From Acetobacteraceae bacterium (GTDB lineage Bacteria > Pseudomonadota > Alphaproteobacteria > Acetobacterales > Acetobacteraceae), in NCBI GenBank assembly GCA_003133265.1, contig PKWQ01000033.1:1-5155 (forward strand): a stretch of 5,155 nucleotides of DNA, given 5' to 3'. A model generated the notes under the pieces. It saw nothing but the letters and a program-made list of their open reading frames with translations, searched no databases and had not been told where the DNA came from. Position numbers and translations under genes: made by a program. Of this stretch, positions 1-5,155 are shown piece after piece. Position 1 is the first letter of the stretch. Every line of letters begins with the position of its first letter.

Positions 1-600
1 GCTACGCCTTCACGCTGCCCGATACGGTTGCACGAGGCGAACTCAGGCCGTTCATCGGATTCGGGCACTACTACGTCGAGGGCGTCGGCTACGCGACTAT
101 CCAGGCGACGCTGGCCGACCAGCTGACCGGCGGGGGGTGGTTCCTGCTGCTGCTGTTCTTCTGCAAGCTGCTGGCGACCTGCATCAGCCTCGGCTCCGGC
201 TCGTCGGGCGGCATCTTCTCGCCCTCGCTGTTCATGGGTGCGACGCTGGGAACGGCGTTCGCGAGCCTGGTGGGCGCGGTGCTTCCCGGGGTGCCGGTGA
301 GCCTCCCCGCATTCGCCATGGTCGGCATGGGGGCGATGGTGGGCGGCGGCACCGGGGCAGCGATGACGATGATCTTCGAGATGACGCTCGATTACGACAT
401 TGTTCTGCCGATGATTGTCGCCGTCGCGCTCAGCCTGGGAACGCGGCGCATGCTGTCGCGGCAGAACATGTATACGGCCAAGCTCGCGCGGCGCGGCCAC
501 CCGGTGCCGCGCCGGTTGCATGCCAACCTGTTCTTCGTGCAGAGCGCACGCGATGTGATGGAACGCGATGTGGCGCTGCTGGATGAGGCGACGACGTTCA
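1..600 (+). pseudogene. ClC-family chloride channel/transporter, C-terminal half, truncated at both ends
   Basis: ClC proteins are membrane Cl- channels or Cl-/H+ antiporters. The reading frame (codons from base 3) is open across the left edge, so the N-terminal half, with the selectivity motif and gating Glu, lies outside the window. Visible here are YYVEGVGYATI (about 78-110), the anion-site motif GSGSSGGIFSP (192-224; GxFxP of the family), the conserved MVGMGAMVGGGTGA stretch (about 318-359), FEMT (about 375-386), and NMYT, whose Tyr (471-473) matches the pore tyrosine Tyr445 of E. coli ClC. A cytoplasmic CBS region begins at about 540 with ARDVM. Family resemblance stops near 597; the frame then runs through unrelated DNA to a stop at 699-701. 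Relative to the ClC at the other end of the window it lacks three residues just before FEMT, inside a membrane helix. Family assignment is firm; loss of function is inferred. Confidence 0.9.
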
Positions 601-930
601 CATTTCGGGGCCGTCCTGCTCCTTTTGGCTTCGCCGCTGGGCCTGCTCATTGTCGTCCAGCTCGCGCTCGATGCGGCCGATGGCGCCGTGGAAGAGATTG
701 ACGGTCAACCTGAGTAGGTCTTCGAGGTCGGGTTCGAGGCGAGTGTCCACCAGGGTGACGACGAGGGCGTCGAAGATGTCGGCGACCGCGTTGCCTTCGG
801 GCAGTAGTCTCGGGTCAGGCTCGTCCTGGAAGGGGCGATAGCCGTAGAGCTGGAGTTCGGCGAGGACGTGATCGGTTGGGGATGAGGTGTGTGGCGGCTC
901 GTAGCCGGTGTCGTCGTGTTCGGTTGTCAT
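598..930 (-). pseudogene. DUF2493 (SLOG-like) protein, N-terminal fragment
   Basis: A 110-residue reading frame starts MTTEHDDTGYEPP and contains the stretches LQLYGYRPFQDEPDP, VADIFDALVVTL and TRLEPDLEDLLRLTVNLFH, ending in QRRSQKEQDGPEM. I recognise this from memory as the conserved N-terminal region of alphaproteobacterial plasmid proteins of about 300 residues that carry a C-terminal DUF2493 nucleotide-binding-like (SLOG) domain. That domain is absent: the frame leaves the family pattern at the last residues and the TGA stop (598-600) is supplied by the neighbouring ClC DNA. The ATG at 930 is preferred because AAGGG lies about 9 bases upstream; the frame stays open up to 1119, but that part is low-complexity Arg/Pro/Ser sequence unlike a protein. 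It lies downstream of the toprim fragment, the usual order of the pair. Molecular role of the family is not established; this copy is probably dead. Confidence 0.75.
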
Positions 931-1063
931 GGGGTGCTGCCCTTCGTCGGATCGACCGCGCCCATCGCGGCCTTCATGGCGACGAAACGCGGCGGGCCGG
1001 ACCTGCACCGCGGAGCGGAGCGAAACGAGCGGCCGAAGCGAAGCGGAGGAGGGCGGGGGCCGG

Positions 1064-1111
1064 CTATTTTGCTTCGCGAGGTAAAGGCGGCTCGCCGCCG
1101 ACGGAAAATAG
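1064..1111. repeat. Nested inverted repeat
   Basis: Outer arms CTATTTT (1064-1070) and AAAATAG (1105-1111) enclose an inner GC stem, GGCGG (1086-1090) and CCGCC (1095-1099), around a four-base loop. On the minus strand the inner stem is followed directly by TTTA, so it could act as a weak intrinsic terminator after the toprim gene or as a structured leader for DUF2493. Position and pairing are read directly; function is a guess. Confidence 0.45.
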
Positions 1112-1234
1112 TTGGCCATCCGCCATTGCCGGGCCGGGCCATTTGCCGCCCCGATCGCCCTCTCAGAAGGCCGTGGGCGCGGTCCTTTTCGACAAGACCG
1201 GGAAGCACTACGATCCGATGCGACATGAAACGCG

Positions 1235-1248
1235 CCGCGCCGGCGCGG
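1235..1248 (-). terminator. GC palindrome just after the toprim stop, possible weak terminator
   Basis: CCGCGCCGGCGCGG is a perfect 14-base palindrome beginning four bases beyond the toprim stop codon. It lies where a transcription end would be expected, but there is no run of T on the minus strand beyond a TTT, and a perfect palindrome has no loop unless the central pairs open. Terminator function is weakly supported. Confidence 0.2.
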
Positions 1249-1251
1249 GCC

Positions 1252-1530
1252 TCATTTCCCCGTTCCGGTTTCCACCGACAACTCCATGAAGCGTGCCACG
1301 TCATCCGGAGCGATCTGCATCCTTACGGCAGCCCGAAGTGCGTCAATGCCGAGTGGCCGGAGATCCTCGTTGAAGTCTTCCAGAGCCGGGGACAGGCAGA
1401 CCGCCTCGAATCCGGCATCGTTCGCCCGGTCGATCAGGCTCGCCATCGCGCTGTCACCTGCCGGATTGCTGTCGCGGACGATATAGAGGCGGCGCAGGTT
1501 TGCCGGGAATAGGATGGCGGAGAGATGCGC
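1252..1530 (-). pseudogene. Toprim-domain protein (plasmid primase/helicase-like), C-terminal fragment
   Basis: About 92 residues from roughly AHLSAILFPANLRRLYIVRD to the stop at 1252-1254. The piece LYIVRDSNPAGDSAM followed by LIDRANDAGFEA and DFNEDLR matches my recollection of the C-terminal toprim domain of alphaproteobacterial plasmid proteins that sit just upstream of DUF2493 genes. Toprim domains bind metal through a Glu and a DxD pair in primases and topoisomerases. Here the DxD position reads Asp-Ser-Asn, so the second acidic residue is missing. The N-terminal part, with the catalytic Glu, is gone: upstream of about 1530 the sequence becomes an IS66 tnpA in another frame. There is no start codon belonging to this gene, so it is a remnant. 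Family call is moderately sure; exact breakpoint is uncertain by about 20 bases. Confidence 0.7.
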
Positions 1531-1549
1531 GGGGCTGGGGGGATGGCGA

Positions 1550-1774
1550 CGCGCCCTCGTCAATGAGGATCGCCTGGGCAAAGGCCGCGTCGCCCCTCTC
1601 GGCCAGGGCCTGCCGTCGCCATTTGTAGACTAGGCTGGTGATGATATCGAATTGCCGCGCGACATCGGCCACGACGGCATCCGGCAAAAACGCTGCGGTC
1701 AAAATCCGGCGCCGATCCTCCAAACTCCACCGGCGCCGTCGCTCCGGCCCGGTCATCACGGTCACATGGGCCAT
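1550..1774 (-). pseudogene. tnpA: IS66-type transposase accessory protein TnpA, 3'-truncated
   Basis: In IS66-family elements TnpA is a small DNA-binding protein encoded ahead of TnpB and the DDE transposase TnpC. The translation from 1774 (MAHVTVMTGPERRRRWSLED) continues RRRILTAAFLPDAVVADVAR and QFDIITSLVYKWRRQAL, a helix-turn-helix of the IS66 OrfA/IS3 OrfA type at about residues 26-55. The start may instead be the ATG at 1756 (MTGPERRRR), which is common in the family. After about residue 74 (LIDEG, near 1553) the sequence no longer looks like TnpA and the DNA becomes the toprim remnant in a different frame. No tnpB or remaining tnpA follows, so this copy cannot move by itself. Confidence 0.75.
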
Positions 1775-1797
1775 GCTGTGCCGCTATCTGCGCTCAT
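1762..1797 (-). CDS. Possible 11-codon leader ORF ahead of tnpA
   Basis: ATG at 1797 is preceded five bases away by a strong ribosome-binding sequence (AAGGAG), better than anything in front of the tnpA start codons. It encodes MSADSGTAWPM and stops at 1762-1764, overlapping the tnpA start region in another frame. It could couple translation into tnpA, or the ribosome site could simply belong to a tnpA whose early part is frameshifted. Its size gives no coding signal. Confidence 0.25.
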   Translation of the reverse strand: MSADSGTAWPM

Positions 1798-1810
1798 AAG
1801 CTCTCCTTAC

Positions 1811-1981
1811 GAGCGCAGCCACGACCGAGATGTCATCCTGCAAGGCGGCCTACGGCGTAGGGATACGGTCCTGGCCGGGGCGAGCACGAACGGCTGAGTG
1901 TGATATCGCGGGTCTCTACGACGGGCGCCGCGAGCCTCTCTCGCGATCTCAATCCCGTCACGGGAAACCCCATCTGCACTC
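1811..1981. other. Region downstream of the antiporter, no gene
   Basis: About 170 bases with no supported gene. Two short inverted repeats are present: CGCGAG (1929-1934) with CTCGCG (1940-1945), and CCCGT (1954-1958) with ACGGG (1960-1964). They follow the antiporter stop codon by 18 to about 50 bases on the minus strand. Neither is followed by a clear T run, so they are only weak candidates for transcript-end structures. Confidence 0.35.
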
Positions 1982-3253
1982 TCACTCTGGGGCGTTGCGG
2001 GGCAGGCTGTGCGAAAACTCCTCAGAGACCTCGCTTACGGGCCCACCCGACACGCCGCTGCTGTCAGCCCCTGGTTCCGCTTGGCGCGTTAAGTCCAGGA
2101 CTCGGATCAACCAGGGCATGGTCAGGCCCTGGGCGAAGATCGAGAATGCGACCACTGCGAAGGCGGCGATGATGATCGCCCCTTTTTCCGGTACGGAGTC
2201 CGGCACGGCCAACGCGAGAGCGAGGGCCAGGGCACCTCTCAGCCCGCCCCAGACAAGAACATGCTGATGGCGGATATCGACCTTCAGTCGAGAGCCCGCG
2301 AAAACGGCGCACAACGGGTAGACCGCAGCAATTCGCCCGATAAGAACCAGGCCGAGCGCTAAAGCCGCCGCAGGCGTAAAGAGCCTGCTCGCCTGACTGG
2401 CCTCATGCCCTCCGATCAGGATGAAAACCACAGAGTTCGCCAGGAAGGCCGCGTACTCCCAAAACGACACGAGGTGTTCACGCCCTGAGTCGGAAATGGA
2501 GCCCATCCAGCCCACATTGCCGACCACTAGGCCCGCCGCTAGGGCCGCCAGGACGCCGGACATGTGGAAGTGTTCCGCAAGCAAAAATGAGCCATAAGCG
2601 GCGATTGTAGTCAGGGTGATCTCGACTAGGTGATCGTCGGTGCGTCCTGCGACCAGCAGAGCTGCACCGGCCACCAGAACTCCGACGGCCACGCCGCCAA
2701 GCACCATCCAGAGAAACGATCCCGCCATCGCGCCGGGTTGGACCCCAGCGCCATGGGTGATGGAAACCATGATCGCAAAGGCCACAGCGGCGGCGCCATC
2801 GTTGAGGAGGCTTTCAGATTCGACCAGTAGGCTGAGCCGCGGCTCGACCTTCATCTCCTTGAAGGCGGCGACAACCGAAACCGGATCCGTAGCGGCGATC
2901 AGCGCGCCGAACAGCGCCGAGCCAAGCCAACCCCATCCGACGATGAGGTGCATGCCGGTCGCAATAATGGCGCCGGTAAGCAGCGTGCCGGGGAAAGCGA
3001 GTGTCGCCGTGACCGCCAGATTGTTGCGAAACGGCCGCCAGTGTAGCTGCAGAGCCGCCTCGAAAATCAGGGGGGGCAGCAGCACGGTGTAGATGAGGTC
3101 CGGCGTCAACGAGAGGTTCATCGACCCGCCAAGCAGCGCTAGGCCAATGCCGGCGGCGACTAGGCCGACGCTGTAGGGCAGACGAAGGCGGCGGGAGAGT
3201 ATCGCGACGACGCAGGCCACAATCAGAATGAGGCCAAGCTGGCTCACCGACAT
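1982..3253 (-). CDS. Na+/H+ (cation/proton) antiporter, CPA1/NhaP-type
   Basis: A complete 423-residue inner-membrane protein expected to exchange Na+ (or K+) for protons in pH and salt homeostasis. It is hydrophobic almost throughout, with about 12 membrane segments. Family signatures in order: PPLIFEAAL (residues 60-68), ATDPVSVV (121-128, with the Asp of the TDP motif at 123), ESLLND (147-152, with the Asn-Asp pair at 151-152 that forms the CPA1 ion-binding site), FWEYAAFLANSVVFILIG (264-281), GR at 306-307, and WGGLRGALALALAL (335-348). The C-terminus is a short hydrophilic tail (from about 389) rich in Ser, Glu and Pro, without a recognisable regulatory domain. The ATG at 3253 has AGGA six bases upstream. 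No frameshift or missing motif is seen, in contrast to all its neighbours. It lies between two IS66 remnants on the same strand. Ion preference cannot be read from sequence alone. Confidence 0.93.
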   Translation of the reverse strand: MSVSQLGLILIVACVVAILSRRLRLPYSVGLVAAGIGLALLGGSMNLSLTPDLIYTVLLPPLIFEAALQLHWRPFRNNLAVTATLAFPGTLLTGAIIATGMHLIVGWGWLGSALFGALIAATDPVSVVAAFKEMKVEPRLSLLVESESLLNDGAAAVAFAIMVSITHGAGVQPGAMAGSFLWMVLGGVAVGVLVAGAALLVAGRTDDHLVEITLTTIAAYGSFLLAEHFHMSGVLAALAAGLVVGNVGWMGSISDSGREHLVSFWEYAAFLANSVVFILIGGHEASQASRLFTPAAALALGLVLIGRIAAVYPLCAVFAGSRLKVDIRHQHVLVWGGLRGALALALALAVPDSVPEKGAIIIAAFAVVAFSIFAQGLTMPWLIRVLDLTRQAEPGADSSGVSGGPVSEVSEEFSHSLPRNAPE

Positions 3254-3373
3254 TTGCGATCCTTTTTGGGATACTCCAGGGCGCTGCAGACGTAAGCCAA
3301 CAACGCGCGCCGCTGGATGCAGGAAAAGAGCTTATACGAAGGGCCCGCACAGCGCGAGCGATCTCGATAGTAC
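3254..3373 (-). promoter_or_regulatory. Antiporter upstream region, possible promoter
   Basis: The 120 bases between the IS66 end and the antiporter start hold the ribosome site and one -10-like hexamer, TATAAG, on the minus strand at 3331-3336, but no good -35 at the right distance. Transcription could also enter from the IS66 remnant. Promoter identity is weak. Confidence 0.2.
3259..3264 (-). promoter_or_regulatory. Ribosome-binding site of the antiporter gene
   Basis: The minus strand reads AAGGAT, with AGGA six bases before the ATG at 3253. This supports the chosen start. Confidence 0.6.
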
Positions 3374-3398
3374 GTAACAGGGGCAAAACCCCGGGCAA
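3374..3398 (-). repeat. Probable IS66 terminal inverted repeat (3' end of element)
   Basis: Immediately beyond the transposase stop codon lies a short noncoding tail that, read on the plus strand from 3374, starts GTAACAGGGGCAAAACCCCG. IS66-family elements end shortly after the transposase gene with tips of GTAA type, so 3374 is the likely outer edge. The tail also contains GGGG-CAAAA-CCCC, a small hairpin. The partner repeat is missing because the element is truncated at its other end. Confidence 0.45.
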
Positions 3399-3815
3399 TC
3401 ACGGTGATCGGCAACGCATGCTGACGATGCTCGGGAGGAACGGGACGAGTTGGCAGCCGGGGATGGCGAGCCTGTGGCCGAGGTAGTCCCAGAAGCCGAT
3501 TCGGAGCTTGGCGCAGGTTTTTGCCATACCGAGGAAAGCATCACGGCAGTCTCGTCCGACATCGCTGCGGGTGCCACCGCTGACCTTCCTTTTGGTGACC
3601 TGGCAGCGGATGTCGTTCTCAGAGCCGTTGGTGTGCAGCGGGACCTCTGGCCAGTCGAGCACCATCAGCAACTCCGGCTTGTTGGCGTGCAGTCGCGCGA
3701 GCAGTCGATCCAGGGTGGCGAAGCCGGTACGCCGCCTGAAGATGCGATCGAAGCGAGCGCGCAACTCCGTCCGGCGGCGGGATGTGGGATCGGCGCGATA
3801 GACCTTGACCCTCAA
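3399..3815 (-). pseudogene. tnpC: IS66-type DDE transposase, C-terminal fragment
   Basis: About 138 residues from VKVYRADPTSRRRTELRARF through RRTGFATLDRLLARLHANKP to HTNGSENDIRCQVTKRKVSG and RDCRDAFLGMAKTCAKLRIG. The NGSENDIR segment (Glu near residue 66 of the fragment) corresponds to the third acidic residue of the DDE catalytic triad and the following helix, as in IS66-type transposases (N-x-x-E-x-x-I-R pattern). The first two catalytic Asp residues and all N-terminal domains are missing because the frame starts at the junction with the ClC gene near 3815; only a chance TTG is available as a start. The natural stop (3399-3401) and the end of the element are retained. Assignment to IS66 relies on memory of similar proteins; a transposase is very likely. 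Confidence 0.7.
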
Positions 3816-5155
3816 GACCGCGCCTCAGCCTCGTGTTGACACGAATGACACCGAAGAGCCGGCCCTGCTGGGTCACGACAACGTGGCGCAACAGGCCATC
3901 CGCTTCGTGCTGCCGCAGGAAAGTGTCGAAGGTGTCCTCCGCTGGCAGAACCAGCACGTCGGAGTCCATCACCTCGCGGGCATGGCGCACCATGAACATG
4001 TTGGCATGCAGCGCCTTGGGGATGCTGCGTCCACGGCGGACCAGCTTGAGCGTGTAGATGTTCTCTCGCGACAGCAGCCGGCGCACGCCGACGCTGGTTG
4101 CCACCGCCAGGATCATCGGCATGACGATGTCGTAGTCGCGAGTCATTTCGAAGGTCATTGTGGTGGCGGTCATGACCGCGCCGGTGCCGCCGCCAACCAT
4201 GGCCCCCATGCCCACCATGGCGAAAGCCGGAATGCTCAGCGAAAGCGGTACGCCGAGTTGCGACAACAACGCAGCGAACCCGCCACCCAACGTGGCACCC
4301 ATGAACAGCGATGGGGAAAAATGCCGCCCGATGAGCCCGATCCAACGCTGGTGGAGGTCGCCAGCAACGTGCAGACAAACAACATTCCCAACAGCCACGC
4401 CGCCGATGTCTGGCCGACCAGAATGCTCTCGATGGTCGCGTAGCCGACACCATCGACATAGTATTGCCCCTGCGCCCGAAAGAGCACGTACGTCAGCACG
4501 CCCACGAACAGCATGCCCAGCATGTGGCGCGCATAACGCCAACGGATCATGTCGAACAGATCCTCGGCCAGATGTAGGCCGCGGATGAACGCCGCAGCCG
4601 CAACCCCAGTGACGGCGCCCAGCGCCGCATAGAGCAACAAAAGCAGCACGGCGCCATCGCCGGCACCAGGAACGCCGGCTGCTCGCCAAGGGACCAGCGC
4701 CCCACAAAGGTCGCTGCACCGGTCGCGATGGCCACCGGCAGGAAGGTGCTGACGCTGACTTCCGGCAGCATCAACTCGATGGCGAACATCACTCCACCGA
4801 TCGGGGTGTTGAACGTCGCAGCGATACCCGCCCCGGCGCCGGCGGCGACCATCGTGATCCGCTGGCCGATTGGCATGCGAATGATCTGACCCAACGTCGA
4901 GCCCAGAGCCGAGCCTATCTGAATGATCGGCCCCTCGCGCCCCACCGAGGACCCGCTGCCGATGGCAACGGCAGAGGCGAGAGACTTCACCAAGGCGACA
5001 ATCGGCCGAATCGCGCCCTCCTTGTAGTAGATCGCATCCATCACCTCGGGCACGCCGTGTCCCTTGGCCTCGGGCGCGAAGTTGCTCACCAGGAAAGTGA
5101 CGATCACCGCGCCGATCACCGGCGCGAGGATGACCCATGCGCCCCAGCGGCTCGG
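3812..5155 (-). pseudogene. ClC-family chloride channel/transporter, frameshifted and 3'-truncated
   Basis: A second ClC gene, entering from the right edge. Three frames give one continuous protein: 5155 to about 4652 (SRWGAWVILAP, the anion-site motif GHGVPEV at 5042-5062, the gating motif GREGP at 4928-4942 with its Glu, then FNTPIGGVMFAIELML), about 4649 to 4317 (VLLLLLYAALGAVTG, YYVDGVGYATI, GSGSSGGIF), and about 4314 to 3815 (PSLFMGATLGGGFA, MVGMGAMVGGGTGA, FEMTRDYD, NIYT with the pore Tyr, then a CBS region from REVMDSDV to GVIRVNTRLRRGLE). Each shift is accounted for by one missing base: at 4650-4651, where a proline codon has only CC, and next to a run of five T at 4317-4321. The CBS part ends at an IS66 transposase fragment. 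In the E. coli proton-glutamate position (Glu203) this protein has Leu (AIELM). True pseudogene or sequencing error at the shifts cannot be told apart; the truncation is separate and real if the assembly is right. Confidence 0.88.

Larger units (their letters stand above)
931..1251. other. Intergenic region between toprim and DUF2493 fragments
   Basis: About 320 bases without a convincing gene. It holds a purine-rich stretch on the plus strand (about 1013-1057) made of repeated GCGGA, GCGAA and GAAGC pentamers, a nested inverted repeat (1064-1111) and a GC palindrome (1235-1248). Open frames cross it on both strands but give Arg/Pro/Ala-rich translations typical of GC-rich noncoding DNA. It is presumably the leader and promoter region of the DUF2493 gene; I could not pick a convincing -35/-10 pair. 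Confidence 0.5.
1550..1810 (-). mobile_element. IS66-type element remnant, 5' end
   Basis: This covers the tnpA fragment and its leader. On the minus strand the sequence GTAAGGAGAGC starts at 1810; IS66 ends commonly start with GTAAG-type tips, so the element boundary may be here. The matching inverted repeat is not present because the rest of the element is missing, and no target duplication can be checked. The end at 3374 shares only GTAA with this tip, so the two IS66 remnants may come from different elements. Confidence 0.4.

Noticed and set aside
1013..1057. Purine-rich GCGGA/GAAGC repeats as iterons of a replication origin
   Set aside because: The units are only five bases long and irregular, with no neighbouring rep gene or AT-rich segment; they look like ordinary GC-rich intergenic DNA.
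931..1119. In-frame upstream extension of the DUF2493 fragment to an ATG at 1119
   Set aside because: The extra 62 residues are Arg/Pro/Ser-rich and include the nested repeat; a ribosome site lies before the ATG at 930, where the family-like sequence starts.
889..1512. Long plus-strand open frame of about 207 codons
   Set aside because: It is antisense to the toprim fragment and crosses the intergenic region; the composition is typical of a shadow frame in GC-rich DNA and shows no motif.
1830..2267. Plus-strand open frame of about 145 codons
   Set aside because: Most of it is antisense to the antiporter C-terminus, and no domain or ribosome site is seen.
2640..3398. Other frames within the antiporter on both strands
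   Set aside because: They overlap the antiporter fully or nearly so, and their translations are low-complexity; the antiporter motifs are decisive.
4310..4325. Programmed ribosomal frameshift at the T-run in the right ClC
   Set aside because: The site is not a proper slippery heptamer, a second unrelated shift occurs at 4650, and the gene is also truncated; decay or read error is simpler.
3619..4719. Single 366-residue frame across the right ClC and the transposase
   Set aside because: Only about 4314-3815 of it is real ClC; the start is a wrong frame before the frameshift and the end is out-of-frame transposase DNA. It is not a fusion gene.
1..5155. CRISPR arrays, tRNA/rRNA genes, riboswitches, toxin-antitoxin or defence systems
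   Set aside because: No spaced direct repeats, cloverleaf or rRNA-like sequence, and no protein motifs of such systems were seen on either strand.

Overview
This is a GC-rich accessory region assembled from fragments. It probably comes from an alphaproteobacterial plasmid or genomic island. The assignment rests on the recognised families: a toprim-type protein followed by a DUF2493-type protein, a pair I know from sphingomonad, rhizobial and acetobacterial plasmids, plus IS66-type transposase pieces of alphaproteobacterial flavour. No database search was possible, so the host assignment is an inference.

Layout. 1-~600 (+): C-terminal half of a ClC chloride channel/transporter, cut off at the start of its CBS region. 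598-930 (-): N-terminal 110 residues of a DUF2493-type protein, cut off at the same junction. 931-1251: intergenic DNA with a nested inverted repeat. 1252-~1530 (-): C-terminal end of the toprim protein that normally precedes DUF2493. ~1550-1774 (-): 5' part of an IS66-type tnpA, whose element end may be near 1810. 1811-1981: no gene, two small hairpins. 1982-3253 (-): a complete CPA1-type Na+/H+ antiporter, the only gene in the window that looks intact. 3374-3815 (-): 3' end of an IS66-type transposase gene with a likely terminal repeat. ~3812-5155 (-): a second, diverged ClC gene with two single-base frameshifts, truncated in its CBS region and running off the right edge.

Reading the minus strand from right to left gives: broken ClC, IS66 3' end, intact antiporter, IS66 5' end, toprim 3' fragment, DUF2493 5' fragment, and then the opposing broken ClC. 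There are at least three gene-to-gene junctions (about 600, 1530-1553 and 3808-3822) where one reading frame stops matching its family and another starts. The picture is repeated IS66-associated insertion and deletion, leaving one usable cation/proton antiporter among pseudogenes. The two ClC remnants and the antiporter are all ion transporters, so the ancestral segments may have carried pH or ionic-stress functions, but an operon is not shown. I do not see evidence for a new defence, RNA or mobile system. The most interesting points are the mosaic architecture, the paired convergent ClC remnants and the specific lesions in them.
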